From contig NZ_JAJSEC010000002.1 of assembly GCF_021272185.1 (NCBI RefSeq), forward strand, positions 1-64,000: 64,000 nucleotides of DNA. The letters run 5' to 3'. Position numbers and translations under genes: made by a program. The DNA comes from Roseivivax sp. GX 12232 (lineage in GTDB: Bacteria > Pseudomonadota > Alphaproteobacteria > Rhodobacterales > Rhodobacteraceae). Positions 17,705-26,783 of this stretch are shown piece by piece. The notes beneath the pieces were generated by a model. The model searched no databases, was not told the origin of the DNA, and saw only the letters and a list, made by a program, of their open reading frames with translations. Position 1 is the first letter of the stretch, and every line of letters starts with the position of its first letter.

Positions 17705-18489
17705 CCGAACAGCTCTTCGGTGGCGCTCAGCTCGGCGTGGTCGGTGAGGTCCGCGCGCATCGGCGTGACCGAGATATAGCCGTCGAGGTTGGTCTCGGCG
17801 TCCGAGCCGGGCGCCGTGCGCACCCGCTGGTCGCCGCCCTTGATCCAGAGGTAGCGCCGCCCGGCGGGCGAAAGCTGCGGGGCGACCGAGAAGCCGGTGC
17901 CCTCGCGGCGGCCCTGCACGGCGGCGCGGGTGCCCTTGACCGCTGCGGCGGGGACGGGCGGGAAATTCACGTTGTAGAACAGCCGGTAATTGGCCGCACC
18001 TCGGGTCTCGAGCCGGGGCAGGAGGCGGCGGACGACCGCGGCGCCATGCACGCGGGCGGCCTCGAACATGTCCGGCGCGTCCCAGATCTCGGGGCCGAGG
18101 AACTGCGAGAGCGCGATTGCCGGCAGCTCCTGCAGGGCGGCCTCCATGGCCGCGCCGAGGGTGCCGGAATAGAGCGTGTTCTCGGCCGAGTTGTTGCCCC
18201 GGTTCACGCCCGAGAGCACGAGGTCCGGCGGGGCGGATTTCATCACGTCGTGCACGGCGGCCAGCACGCAGTCGGCGGGGCTGCCCTCGGCGGCGAAGGT
18301 ACGCGGGCCAAGCTCGGAGACCATGAAGGGGCTCGAATAGGAGATCGTGTGACCGACGCCCGATTGCTCGAAGGCCGGCGCGACGGTCCAGACCTCGCCG
18401 GCCTCGCCTGCGATCTCGGTCGCGATGTCGCGCAGGACCGCGAGCCCCGGCGCGTTGATACCGTCGTCATTGGTGATGAGGATGCGCAT
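17701..18489 (-). CDS. surE: 5'/3'-nucleotidase SurE
   Basis: Metal-dependent survival-protein phosphatase acting on nucleoside 5'- and 3'-monophosphates. The 262-aa product from the ATG at 18489 begins [15 protein letters not shown], with the metal-binding Asp-Asp. SGVNRGNN and the [14 protein letters not shown] segment are also canonical. Upstream in-frame codons to 18765 give non-family sequence and are excluded. Its stop overlaps the pcm start (ATGA). A promoter candidate lies at 18516-18544. Confidence 0.96.
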   Translation of the reverse strand: MRILITNDDGINAPGLAVLRDIATEIAGEAGEVWTVAPAFEQSGVGHTISYSSPFMVSELGPRTFAAEGSPADCVLAAVHDVMKSAPPDLVLSGVNRGNNSAENTLYSGTLGAAMEAALQELPAIALSQFLGPEIWDAPDMFEAARVHGAAVVRRLLPRLETRGAANYRLFYNVNFPPVPAAAVKGTRAAVQGRREGTGFSVAPQLSPAGRRYLWIKGGDQRVRTAPGSDAETNLDGYISVTPMRADLTDHAELSATEELFG

Positions 18490-18515
18490 GAAACCGCCTG
18501 TTTGCCTTGCCATGT

Positions 18516-18544
18516 TCTCTAGGCAATGGGGCGATGCGGGGCAA
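18516..18544 (-). promoter_or_regulatory. Candidate surE promoter
   Basis: On the minus strand TTGCCC (18539-18544) and TAGAGA (18516-18521) with a 17-bp spacer, ending 26 bp upstream of the surE ATG. A modest match to the sigma-70 consensus. Confidence 0.35.
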
Positions 18545-18786
18545 GGTCCGCGGGTGTTTTCGCCCGGGCTGGCCCGGGGTGCGGCCCGGGAAGCACGGGT
18601 TTGCGGCAGGGGGCGGAGGTGTGTGGGACGGGCTGGGCCAGACGGGCGTGTGTCAGGGAGCGGTGGGCGTTCCGCGTCGCGGCCTACTGGGAGCCGAAGC
18701 CGCTCTCGCGCAAGGCTTTCGGGATGCTGACGGCCCGCCGCCGTTCCAGAGGTCGGACCCGCCAAACCTCGCGCTCGCGCCCAACG

Positions 18787-18809
18787 AAAAAGGGGCCCGC
18801 CCGGGCCCC
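18787..18809 (-). terminator. Rho-independent terminator of SDR gene
   Basis: Perfect eight-base stem GGGGCCCG/CGGGCCCC (18792-18799 and 18802-18809) with a two-base loop. On the minus strand it is followed by five Us (18787-18791). It lies 7 bp beyond the SDR stop codon. Confidence 0.85.
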
Positions 18810-18815
18810 CTCACG

Positions 18816-19475
18816 TCACTCCGTGGCGCGCGGCCCGGTGATCTGCGGCAGGAGCCGCTCCGCGGCCTCCTGCGGCGAAAGCAGCGCCTCGCGGTCCTCG
18901 CCGGGATAGAACCGCGCGCGGGTCGCGCCGCTGAAGGCCTCGGGCGTCAGGATGCGCACATCCGGCCCGGTCTTGTCGCTCTCGGCCGCCCAGGAGCGGG
19001 CCAGCGCGATCTGCGCCGCCTTGGTCGAGCCGTAGAGGCCGAAGAACTTCTGGCCGCCTTGGGCATCGTCGAAGAAGACCGCGCGGCCTTCGCGCCCGAT
19101 CAGCGCCGAGACATAGGGCACGAGGTGCCCCATGGCGGTGACATTGGTCTCGACCGACTTGGCCCAGTCCTTCTCGGTGATGTGGTCGGCGGGGGTCAGC
19201 GGGCCAGTATGCACCGCCGTATGCACCCAGAGCGCCGCGCCGCCCCAGCGGTCGTGCACCGAGCGGCAGAGATGCGCCATGGCATCGCGGTTGGTGACAT
19301 CCATGGGCGCCAGGGTGGCCTCGCCGCCCCTGGCCTGGATGCGGTCGTCGAGATCCTCGAGCCCGCCCACGGTGCGGGCGACGGCGACGATGTGATACTG
19401 GTCTGAAAGCGCTTCGGCGAGGGCAAAGCCCAGGCCTCGGGATGCACCGGTGATGAGGGCGGCGGGTTTGGTCAT
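18816..19475 (-). CDS. SDR family NAD(P)-dependent oxidoreductase
   Basis: A 219-aa short-chain dehydrogenase. The cofactor motif TGASRGLG is at 9-16, a central NVTAMGHL replaces the usual Asn motif region, and the catalytic YGSTK (Tyr and Lys) is present. The product is slightly short because the C-terminal substrate region is compact, giving no substrate clue. ATG start, strong terminator directly after the stop. It lies downstream of the purF region on the same strand, after a PilP-like gene. Confidence 0.87.
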   Translation of the reverse strand: MTKPAALITGASRGLGFALAEALSDQYHIVAVARTVGGLEDLDDRIQARGGEATLAPMDVTNRDAMAHLCRSVHDRWGGAALWVHTAVHTGPLTPADHITEKDWAKSVETNVTAMGHLVPYVSALIGREGRAVFFDDAQGGQKFFGLYGSTKAAQIALARSWAAESDKTGPDVRILTPEAFSGATRARFYPGEDREALLSPQEAAERLLPQITGPRATE

Positions 19476-19649
19476 GGCCCGGGCATGTCACCCGTCAGCG
19501 CGGCGGTGTCAACTCCCGCGCGCGACGGATGGGCTTGGGCGTGGGGGGCTGGACGAGCGGGGCCGCATCGGGCCCGAGGGTGGCGCACGCCACGACCCCA
19601 ATTATCACGCCTGCTGTTCACTTGGGCGGACCGTGCCGCCCCGCCGCCT

Positions 19650-19922
19650 TCAACCGCCGTTCGTGCCGGGGATGCGGATCCAGGTCGTGCGGCCGTCGCC
19701 CTCGACCAGCGCCAGCCGGTCGGCGTCGATCGCCGCCACCACGCGCCGTCCGACCCGGGTGCCCGGCGCGACCTTGGCGACCGTGCCCGAGGGCAGGCGC
19801 AGAAGCGCGGTGGGCTGGGCCTCGGTGCCCATGACCCCCAGGAGGGAGATCCCGTTCATGTCGATATTGGCGTGTGTCGTCGCCTGGTCCGCGACGTTGC
19901 GGGGCGTTGCTGCGTTGGCCAT
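19650..19922 (-). CDS. Small PilP/GspC-like hypothetical protein
   Basis: A 90-aa protein without signal peptide or membrane helix. The core SLLGVMGTEAQPTALLRLPSG and the ending VAAIDADRLALVEGDGRTTWIRIPG resemble the small beta domain of PilP and the homology region of GspC, which bind inner-membrane secretion partners. No pilus or type II secretion gene is nearby. It may be a free-standing beta-domain protein. ATG start. Resemblance judged by eye, so function remains open. Confidence 0.65.
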   Translation of the reverse strand: MANAATPRNVADQATTHANIDMNGISLLGVMGTEAQPTALLRLPSGTVAKVAPGTRVGRRVVAAIDADRLALVEGDGRTTWIRIPGTNGG

Positions 19923-20036
19923 TCCTTGCCTCGAATTTCCGAAGAGAGGCCGCAGATATGGTCTCTGCCGCAGCGCAGCAAGGGGGTGTGGAGGGATCGG
20001 CGGGCGCCCGCCAGCGCGCCCCGGACGATCGGCGGA

Positions 20037-20597
20037 TCAGCGCCCGGTCAGATGCGGCCTGATGTCCTCTCCGAGCCCGGCGTAAAGATCGAGGAGCGCG
20101 TCGAAGGAAAGCCCCTCGCGCAGTGCCTCGGCCAGCGGCCCGGCCTCGGGGAAAAAGCCCGGCCGCGCCTCGGGGGCGCCGAGGACCAGGGTGCCCGGCT
20201 GCGGCCCGTCGAATGGCGCGGGCAGGGCATTGGCGAGGGTTGTGGGCACCTCGACCGTCTCGGTCGCGCCGCTCTCGATGCGGTCGAGCGCGGCGTAGAA
20301 GTGCTCGGGCGCGACCTCGACCCAGGGGGCCAGATGCGCGGCGTCTTCAGCACCGCGCACCGCGAGCGGCAGATGCGCCCGCAGGAAGCGCCGGTCGCCG
20401 AGCCGGCAGAGCTCCTCGGAGAGCTTGTCCTCCCCCTCGGCCACCACGCCGCCCTCCTCGGGCAGGGCGAAAGGCCAGTCGTCCGGCGCGCCGAAGCCGA
20501 AGTCGATCAGCCCGCCGAAGCTGCGTCCGCAGCAGGGGCAGGCATATTCGGGGTCGTTCAGCCGCCGCCAGCGGTCGTCGAGTGCCAGAAGGTTCAC
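20037..20597 (-). CDS. DUF2199 domain protein
   Basis: A 186-aa cytoplasmic protein of unknown function with an N-terminal zinc-ribbon-like CPCC (residues 20-23, in DPEYACPCCGRSFGG), the hallmark of DUF2199, then GFGAPDDWPF and LPLAVRGAEDAAHLAPWVEV. The GTG start at 20597 is preferred because it overlaps the purF stop (GTGA), which implies translational coupling; a longer frame to 20678 runs into purF. Role with purF not known. Confidence 0.82.
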   Translation of the reverse strand: MNLLALDDRWRRLNDPEYACPCCGRSFGGLIDFGFGAPDDWPFALPEEGGVVAEGEDKLSEELCRLGDRRFLRAHLPLAVRGAEDAAHLAPWVEVAPEHFYAALDRIESGATETVEVPTTLANALPAPFDGPQPGTLVLGAPEARPGFFPEAGPLAEALREGLSFDALLDLYAGLGEDIRPHLTGR

Positions 20598-22051
20598 TCG
20601 GCCGCCTTGAGCTGGAAGCCCTTTTCGATCTGGTCCGAGGGCGCCACCGGGTATTCGCCCGAGAAGCAGGCGTCGCAATACTGCGGGCTGGCGTTGTCGC
20701 GGCCCTTCGATTCCCCGACCGCGCGATAGAGCCCGTTCAGCGAGATGAAGCGCAGCGAATCCACCGAGAGGTGGTCGCGCATCTCGTCCTCGCTCATCGA
20801 GGCGGCCAGGAGCTTCTCGCGCTGGGGCGTGTCGACACCGTAGAAACAGGGCCAGGCGGTCGGCGGCGAGGCGATGCGGAAGTGCACCTCCTTGGCGCCG
20901 GCATCGAGGACCATCTCCTTGATCTTGCGGCTGGTGGTGCCGCGCACCACCGAGTCGTCGACCAGGATGACCCGCTTGCCCTTGATCAGCGCGCGGTTGA
21001 CGTTGAGCTTCAGCCGCACGCCCATGTTGCGGATCTGCTCGGTCGGCTCGATGAAGGTGCGCCCCATGTACTGGTTGCGGGTGATCCCCATGGAGAAGGG
21101 GATGCCGCTTTCATGCGCGAAGCCGATGGCCGCGGGCGTGCCGCTGTCGGGCACCGGGCAGACGAGATCCGCATCGACCGGCGCCTCGCGGGCCAGTTCC
21201 ACGCCGATCTGGCGGCGCGTCTCGTAGACCGAGCGCCCGCCGATCAGGCTGTCGGGGCGCGAGAAATAGACGTGTTCGAAAATGCAGAAGCGCGGGCGCT
21301 GCGGGCGGAAGGGGCGGTGGCTCTCGACGCCCTTGGCCTCGGTGATGACGACCATCTCGCCCGGCTCGATCTCGCGGATGAACTCCGCCCCGATGATGTC
21401 GAGCGCGCAGGTCTCGGAGGCCAGGCACCAGGCGCCGCCGACGCGGCCGAGGACCAGCGGGCGCACGCCCAGGGGGTCGCGCACGCCGATCAGCTTGGTG
21501 CGGGTCATGGCGATGACCGAGAAGGCGCCCTCGACCCGGCGCAGCGCATCCTCCATCCGGGCCGGGATGTCGCGCTGCAGCGAGCGCGCCATGAGGTGGA
21601 TGATGCATTCGCTGTCCGAGGAGGACTGGAAGATCGAGCCGCGCTCGATCAGCTCGCGGCGGAGCGCATCGGCATTGGTGATATTGCCGTTATGCGCGAT
21701 GGCGACGCCGCCGACCGAGAACTCCCCGAAGAAGGGCTGCACGTCGCGGATCTGCGTCGGGCCTTTCGAGCCCGAGGTCGAATAGCGCACATGCCCGATG
21801 GCGAGGCTGCCGGGCAGGGTCTGCATCAACGACTGCGAGGTGAAGTTGTCGCGCACGTAGCCGAAGCGCCGCGCGGAGTTGAAGCCCTGCTCGGGCTCGT
21901 AGGAGACGATGCCGCCCGCCTCCTGTCCCCGGTGCTGAAGGGCGTGCAGCCCGAGGGCCACGAAATTCGCCGCATCCGAGGCGCCGACGAGGCCGAAGAT
22001 GCCGCATTCCTCGCGCAGCTTGTCGTCGTCGAAAGGATGGGCGGGGGGCAT
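20594..22051 (-). CDS. purF: Amidophosphoribosyltransferase
   Basis: Makes phosphoribosylamine from PRPP and glutamine, the first committed step of purine synthesis. The 485-aa product has an N-terminal glutaminase domain with nucleophile Cys16 in EECGIFGLVG (after a 15-residue leader probably removed), HRGQEAGGIVS and HNGNITNADALR. The PRPP motif VILVDDSVVRGTTS is in the C-terminal half. The ATG at 22051 is taken as the start; a TTG 15 bp upstream (22066) is possible. The gene is followed by the overlapping DUF2199 gene and preceded by cvpA. Confidence 0.96.
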   Translation of the reverse strand: MPPAHPFDDDKLREECGIFGLVGASDAANFVALGLHALQHRGQEAGGIVSYEPEQGFNSARRFGYVRDNFTSQSLMQTLPGSLAIGHVRYSTSGSKGPTQIRDVQPFFGEFSVGGVAIAHNGNITNADALRRELIERGSIFQSSSDSECIIHLMARSLQRDIPARMEDALRRVEGAFSVIAMTRTKLIGVRDPLGVRPLVLGRVGGAWCLASETCALDIIGAEFIREIEPGEMVVITEAKGVESHRPFRPQRPRFCIFEHVYFSRPDSLIGGRSVYETRRQIGVELAREAPVDADLVCPVPDSGTPAAIGFAHESGIPFSMGITRNQYMGRTFIEPTEQIRNMGVRLKLNVNRALIKGKRVILVDDSVVRGTTSRKIKEMVLDAGAKEVHFRIASPPTAWPCFYGVDTPQREKLLAASMSEDEMRDHLSVDSLRFISLNGLYRAVGESKGRDNASPQYCDACFSGEYPVAPSDQIEKGFQLKAAE

Positions 22052-22290
22052 TTGGGCGTCGGACAAGGAGTGTCGCTCCGATTCCAGCTTCGCTTACGGG
22101 GGTGTCTTAGTGGCTCCGCGCGGCGCTGTCACGGAACTATCACAGAAGATTTCCACATGGAGAGCAGAAGGCTGGTGCAGAGGACACGCAGGGCGCGAAA
22201 TCCGGGCGGGCAGGGTGCCTTATTAGGCGCCTCGGGAGGTGCCGGGGCAGGGCGCGGCGCATGTGCGTGCGCGCCCCACGTCCACTTGGC

Positions 22291-22863
22291 TTAGGCGTCG
22301 TTGCCCGCGGGCAGTTCGCAGATGCCGACCAGCTCTTCGTACTGGCGGGTGACCCAGCCGAGCGCCTGGTCGGGGTTGCGGCTCGCGATCTCGTCGGTGA
22401 AGCGCGAGAAGACCGCCGCGGCGCGGCTGTCGTTGACCATGGCGATGTCCTGCGAGGTGATCACCGTGTCGTAGACGAAGAAGGCAATCGCCACGAGCAG
22501 GATGCCGCGCGCCACCCCGAAGAGGAAGCCGAGCCCCTGGTCGAGCCCGCCCAATGCCGAGCGCTGCACGATCGAGGAGAAGAGCGGCGTGAAGAAGGAG
22601 ACCACGATCAACGCCACCGCGAAGACCGCCGCGAAGGCCGCGATGATCGACAATTCGCAGCTGTCGGCCAGAAACTCGCCGATCACCGGCAGTTCCTTGA
22701 CCAGGGGCTGCGCCTGCGGGGCGAAGATGAAGGCCAGGAAGGCCGCCGCGACCCAGCCCGCGATGGCCATGACCTCGCGCACGAGACCGCGCGAATAGGC
22801 CAGGAGCGCCGAGAGCACGATGACGATCGCCACGACGCCGTCGATGATGGTGAACCCTTCCAT
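22291..22863 (-). CDS. cvpA: CvpA family inner-membrane protein
   Basis: A 190-aa protein with four predicted membrane segments (about 5-22, 28-46, 62-88 and 100-122). The family motif YSRGLVREVMAIAGWVAA lies near residue 23. CvpA is needed for colicin V production and for envelope stress tolerance in enterics; its biochemical role is unsettled. The arrangement radA-cvpA-purF on one strand is the usual one in alphaproteobacteria. Confidence 0.92.
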   Translation of the reverse strand: MEGFTIIDGVVAIVIVLSALLAYSRGLVREVMAIAGWVAAAFLAFIFAPQAQPLVKELPVIGEFLADSCELSIIAAFAAVFAVALIVVSFFTPLFSSIVQRSALGGLDQGLGFLFGVARGILLVAIAFFVYDTVITSQDIAMVNDSRAAAVFSRFTDEIASRNPDQALGWVTRQYEELVGICELPAGNDA

Positions 22864-22893
22864 AGGCCTGCTCTTTCCTCGTCTTAACGAGCG

Positions 22894-24264
22894 TTATCCC
22901 GCCCCGAACACGTCACCGACGAAGGCTGCGAGATCGCTCATGCGGTTCAGCTTCAGCCCGGACGGGTCCACGGCCTTGCCGCCTTCCGGCGCAATCGCTG
23001 CGGAGAAACCAAGTTTCTGCGCCTCTTTCAACCGGTTTTCGGTTTGCGACACCGGGCGCAGCGCCCCCGAGAGGCTGATTTCGCCGAAAACCACCGTCTC
23101 TGGCGGCAGGCCTGCGTCCTCGCGCGCCGACAGAAGCGCCGCGGCGACGGCAAGGTCGGCGGCGGGCTCCGAGATCTTCATGCCGCCCGCGACGTTGAGG
23201 TAGACGTCGAGCCCCGCGAAGGGGATGCCGCAGCGCGCCTCGAGCACGGCGAGGATCATCGCCAGCCGCCCGCCGTCCCAGCCGACCGTGGTCCGGCGCG
23301 GCTGCGCCAGCGGTGTCGGCGCCACAAGTGCTTGAAATTCGCAGAGAACCGGCCGCGTGCCCTCGATGCCCGCGAAGACCACCGAGCCCGGCGCCGGCTG
23401 CCCACGTTCGGACAGGAAAAGCGCCGAGGGGTTCGGCACTTCCGACAGCCCGCCGCCGGTCATCTCGAAGACGCCGATCTCGTCGGCAGGGCCGAAGCGG
23501 TTCTTCACCGCGCGCAGGATGCGGAACTGGTGGCCGCGCTCGCCCTCGAAATAAAGCACGGTGTCGACCATGTGCTCGACCACGCGGGGGCCCGCGATCT
23601 GGCCTTCCTTGGTGACATGGCCGACCAGGATCACGGCGGTATTCCGCCGCTTGGCGAAGGCGGTCAGCTCATGGGCCGCGGCGCGCACCTGGCTGACCGA
23701 GCCCGGGGCGCTTTCGACGTGATCGGCCCACATGGTCTGCACCGAGTCGATGATCGCCAGGTCCGGCTTCTCGGCCTCGAGCGTGGTGAGGATGTCGCGC
23801 AGGTTGGTCTCGGCCCCGAGCATCACCGGCGCCGCCCCGAGCCCCAGCCTTTGCGCCCGCATGCGGATCTGCGCCGAGGCTTCCTCGCCGGAGATATAGA
23901 CCACCTTCAGCCCTTCGGCCGCGAAGGCCGCGGCGGCCTGCAGCAGAAGGGTGGACTTGCCGATGCCCGGATCGCCGCCGACCAGGATCGCCGAGGCGGG
24001 CACCAGCCCGCCGCCCAGCACCCGGTCGAACTCCGCGATGCCCGAGGAGGTGCGCGGCGGCGGCGCCTCCTCGGCGGCCAGGTCGCTCAGCGTGACCCGG
24101 CGCCCGCGCGCCGCGCCGATGGTCTTGGAGGCCGGCCCGGTGCCGAGCGGGGCCTCTTCCTGGATGGAATTCCATTCGCCGCAGGCCTCGCAGCGGCCGG
24201 ACCACTTGGTGGTGACATTGCCGCAATTGGCGCAGACGAAATTGCTCTTGGAGGCTTTGGCCAT
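22894..24264 (-). CDS. radA: DNA repair protein RadA
   Basis: A RecA-like branch-migration helicase acting in recombinational repair. From the ATG at 24264 it has 456 aa. The zinc finger uses Cys11, Cys14, Cys25 and Cys28 (FVCANCGN and GRCEACGEW). Walker A is GGDPGIGKST (about 96-105). The RadA-specific VKNRFGP motif follows, and a Lon-protease-like domain closes the protein. An in-frame GTG 15 bp further upstream lacks family sequence. Next to cvpA with a 30-bp gap. Confidence 0.96.
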   Translation of the reverse strand: MAKASKSNFVCANCGNVTTKWSGRCEACGEWNSIQEEAPLGTGPASKTIGAARGRRVTLSDLAAEEAPPPRTSSGIAEFDRVLGGGLVPASAILVGGDPGIGKSTLLLQAAAAFAAEGLKVVYISGEEASAQIRMRAQRLGLGAAPVMLGAETNLRDILTTLEAEKPDLAIIDSVQTMWADHVESAPGSVSQVRAAAHELTAFAKRRNTAVILVGHVTKEGQIAGPRVVEHMVDTVLYFEGERGHQFRILRAVKNRFGPADEIGVFEMTGGGLSEVPNPSALFLSERGQPAPGSVVFAGIEGTRPVLCEFQALVAPTPLAQPRRTTVGWDGGRLAMILAVLEARCGIPFAGLDVYLNVAGGMKISEPAADLAVAAALLSAREDAGLPPETVVFGEISLSGALRPVSQTENRLKEAQKLGFSAAIAPEGGKAVDPSGLKLNRMSDLAAFVGDVFGAG

Positions 24265-24310
24265 GGCGGCGGTTTTCACCGATCAGCCGCCCCGTGACAA
24301 GCCGCCTGGA

Positions 24311-25180
24311 TCATTGCGCCGCGCGCCGCGAATTGAGCGCCACGATGTCCGGCGCGGTCGGGCCCTCGGTGTCCTCGTCCTCGCCGTAACCCTCGGAGAC
24401 CTCGAGCCAATCGCGCTCGTGCGCCGGGCCCGCGACCGCCGCGCGCTCGGGCAGAGGCGCGATCTCCTCGATCTCGCGCGCCTGCAGTTCGGGCAAAAGC
24501 TCCGACAGCTCCTCGCGCAGCCGCGACAGCTGGCTCTGCGCCACCGCCTCGTCCATCTCCACCGCCTCCGTCCAGGAGCGCAGCTCCACGGCCATGGCCT
24601 TGGCCTCGCCCAGGCGGCGGTTGAAATCCTCGAGCTCGTTCTGGCGCTGGGTCAGGAAATCCCGCGCGCGGGTGACCGCGTCCACGGAATAGACCCGCGC
24701 GAGGTCGCGCGAGAGATGGCTCATCTGGGCCGCCACCTCGATCACCGGCGCCTCGAGCTCGGCCAGGTCGGGGTGGTCGCGCAGATAGGCGATGCGCTCG
24801 CGGACCGAATCGAACTCGGACTTGAGATTGAAATTGCCCTGCCGGTCGGCGGCATGGGCCAGCCGATAGGCGCGGGTCACATCCTGCATGGTCAGGTGAA
24901 AGCGGCGGTGGCTGTTTTCCAGCGCCAGCACCCGCGCATTTCCCGGCAGATAGGCCAGAAGCCCCACGATCAACACGGTCCCGGCGATCTGCGCGGCCAT
25001 GCCGGCCTGGGGGAAATCGAAGCCGCCGAAGCTCAGCGGCATGTCGAGCCAGGCGATATATCCCGCCGCCGCCGCGATGCAGGCGGCCACCGCGCCGGCA
25101 CCCAGGACCAGGAGAAGGGCCATGGTCAGAAATTGAAATGACACGCGAATGGCCCACGCGATCGTCGCGGCAGGTTTCAT
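24311..25180 (-). CDS. Conserved membrane-anchored coiled-coil protein
   Basis: A 289-aa protein not recognised as a named family. Two or three N-terminal membrane segments (about 5-30, 33-45 and 60-78) are followed by a long cytoplasmic helical region (about 85-235, for example FLTQRQNELEDFNRRLGEAK and LSRLREELSELLPEL) likely to be coiled coil, and an acidic tail. The ATG at 25180 (MKPAATIAW) places the first helix at the N-terminus; an in-frame start at 25234 adds 18 residues. It is 46 bp upstream of radA on the same strand. Relatives are sometimes labelled DNA repair protein, probably by position rather than function. Confidence 0.72.
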   Translation of the reverse strand: MKPAATIAWAIRVSFQFLTMALLLVLGAGAVAACIAAAAGYIAWLDMPLSFGGFDFPQAGMAAQIAGTVLIVGLLAYLPGNARVLALENSHRRFHLTMQDVTRAYRLAHAADRQGNFNLKSEFDSVRERIAYLRDHPDLAELEAPVIEVAAQMSHLSRDLARVYSVDAVTRARDFLTQRQNELEDFNRRLGEAKAMAVELRSWTEAVEMDEAVAQSQLSRLREELSELLPELQAREIEEIAPLPERAAVAGPAHERDWLEVSEGYGEDEDTEGPTAPDIVALNSRRAAQ

Positions 25181-25357
25181 GAAAATAGCCCCCGAGCCCA
25201 AAAACGAATCGTTAATCACTGCCCGCATCGGCAATGTTACGCCGACAACGTCCGAATTCGAAAAAAGATGCAGAAAAATTTCAGTGTTCGGGAGGCATCT
25301 TTACAATGCGGCGGAAATGCCACGTTTGTCCCTCAGCCGGAAACCTTCGGGAATGGC

Positions 25358-25747
25358 TCAGGCCAGACTGGCCGCCCAGAGCCCCAGAAAGCCCGTCAGA
25401 AGCGCCATATGTGCCAGGTCGATCCAGCCCCGCGCGCGGCTCGGCAGAAGCGCCGAAAGGAAGAACAGCGCCGAGAGCCCAAACAGAAGCCGCAGCCCCT
25501 GTCCCGCCGCCATGAGGCGCGAGAGCTCGCCGTAAAACGGCAGGCCCTGCAGCCCGAGCGCCGGCGCGAAGCTCACCAGGATGAACAGCGCACAGAGAAG
25601 CGCCACCCCCAGCGCGACAAGCCGCGCGGCGCCTTCGGCGAGGGCAAAGCGCAGCACCGCCAGCACCAGGAGCACCTCGAGGAAGACGAAGCGCTTCACG
25701 AAGATCAGCGTCAGGAGCAGCGGATCGGGGCTGAAGGCGTTTTCCAT
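25358..25747 (-). CDS. Small hydrophobic membrane protein
   Basis: A 129-aa protein made almost entirely of four hydrophobic helices (about 8-32, 42-60, 80-100 and 108-128), with short loops that include LGLQGLPFYGELSRL. No domain is recognised. Its ATG comes 1 bp after the alr stop codon on the same strand, so it is almost surely co-transcribed and perhaps coupled with alr. Confidence 0.72.
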   Translation of the reverse strand: MENAFSPDPLLLTLIFVKRFVFLEVLLVLAVLRFALAEGAARLVALGVALLCALFILVSFAPALGLQGLPFYGELSRLMAAGQGLRLLFGLSALFFLSALLPSRARGWIDLAHMALLTGFLGLWAASLA

Positions 25748-25748
25748 C

Positions 25749-26783
25749 TCAGCCGCCGGTGTAGCGCCGCGCGTAGCGCGCGCCGAGCGCGGTCAGGATC
25801 TCGTAGCCGATGCTGCCGGCGGCATCGGCCAGCGTGTCGATCGACTGGTGGCGACCCAGAAGCTCGACATGGTCGGGCAGGGTCTCGGCCTCGGTGACAT
25901 CGACGCCGATGAGATCCATGGAGATCCGCCCCAGCACCTTGCAGCGGGTCTCGCCGGCAAAGGCGTAAAGCTCGGGCCCCATGCCGCGCAGCACCCCGTC
26001 GGCATAACCCGCCGCGATGGTGGCGACCCGGGTCGGGCGCTTGGCCACCCAGGTGTTGCCGTAGCCCACGCTTTCGCCCGGCGCGACCTCGCGGACCTGG
26101 ATCACCGGCACGTCGAGATAGGCCACCGGCTGGGCGTCGATGAAGGGCAGCCCGCCGTAAAGCCCGATGCCCGGCCGCGCCAGGTCGAAGTGATACTCGG
26201 GGCCAAGCAGGATGCCGCCCGTCGCCGCCAGGGACAGCGGCGCCTCGAGCCCCGCGGCCATCTCTCGGAAGCTCTGCAACTGGCGCGGGTTCATCTCGTG
26301 GGCGGGCTCGTCGGCGCAGGCCAGGTGGCTCATCACCAGCCGCGGCTTCTGCGCCAGGGCGATCTCGCGCAGCGCGGCCCATTCGGCGGGCTCCATGCCG
26401 AGCCGGTTCATGCCCGAATCGAGCTGCACGCCGAAGGGATGGCCGGGCAGGGTCTCCACATGCATGAGCATCTGGTCGATGCTGTTCAGCATGGGCACCA
26501 GGTCGGCCTCGCGGATCAGCTCGGCATCGCCGGGCATATGGCCGGAGAAGACGCTGATCTCGGGGCCCGGCCCGAGGATGCGGCGCAGCGCGACGCCTTC
26601 CTCGGCGAGAGCCACGAAGAACTTGCGCACGCCTTCCTCGGCCAGCGCCGGGGCCACGCGGTCGGCGCCCAGACCATAGGCATTGGCCTTGACCACCGCC
26701 GCCGTTTCCCCGGTGTTCTGCCGGTCGAGATCGCGCCAGTTGGTCTTGAGCGCGGCGAGGTCGATGGTCAGGGTCGGTTGCAT
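25749..26783 (-). CDS. alr: Alanine racemase
   Basis: PLP enzyme interconverting L- and D-alanine for peptidoglycan. The 344-aa product carries the PLP lysine in [13 protein letters not shown] (Lys32), SHLACADEP in the middle of the barrel, and ESVGYGNTW with the second-base Tyr region. The ATG at 26783 gives the family N-terminus MQPTLTIDL; an ATG 12 bp upstream (26795) is equally possible. Downstream it is followed after one base by a small membrane protein gene. dnaB lies upstream on the same strand, across a 531-bp gap. Confidence 0.95.
   Translation of the reverse strand: MQPTLTIDLAALKTNWRDLDRQNTGETAAVVKANAYGLGADRVAPALAEEGVRKFFVALAEEGVALRRILGPGPEISVFSGHMPGDAELIREADLVPMLNSIDQMLMHVETLPGHPFGVQLDSGMNRLGMEPAEWAALREIALAQKPRLVMSHLACADEPAHEMNPRQLQSFREMAAGLEAPLSLAATGGILLGPEYHFDLARPGIGLYGGLPFIDAQPVAYLDVPVIQVREVAPGESVGYGNTWVAKRPTRVATIAAGYADGVLRGMGPELYAFAGETRCKVLGRISMDLIGVDVTEAETLPDHVELLGRHQSIDTLADAAGSIGYEILTALGARYARRYTGG

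Larger units (their letters stand above)
18490..18815. other. Gap upstream of surE
   Basis: 326 bp. Holds a weak promoter candidate for surE (18516-18544) and, at its far end, the terminator of the SDR gene (18787-18809). No gene, tRNA fold or repeat is seen between them. Confidence 0.55.

Noticed and set aside
22214-22236. Imperfect hairpin GGTGCC...GGCGCC between purF and cvpA as a terminator
   Set aside because: Mismatched stem and no U-run; purF-cvpA spacing does not require one.
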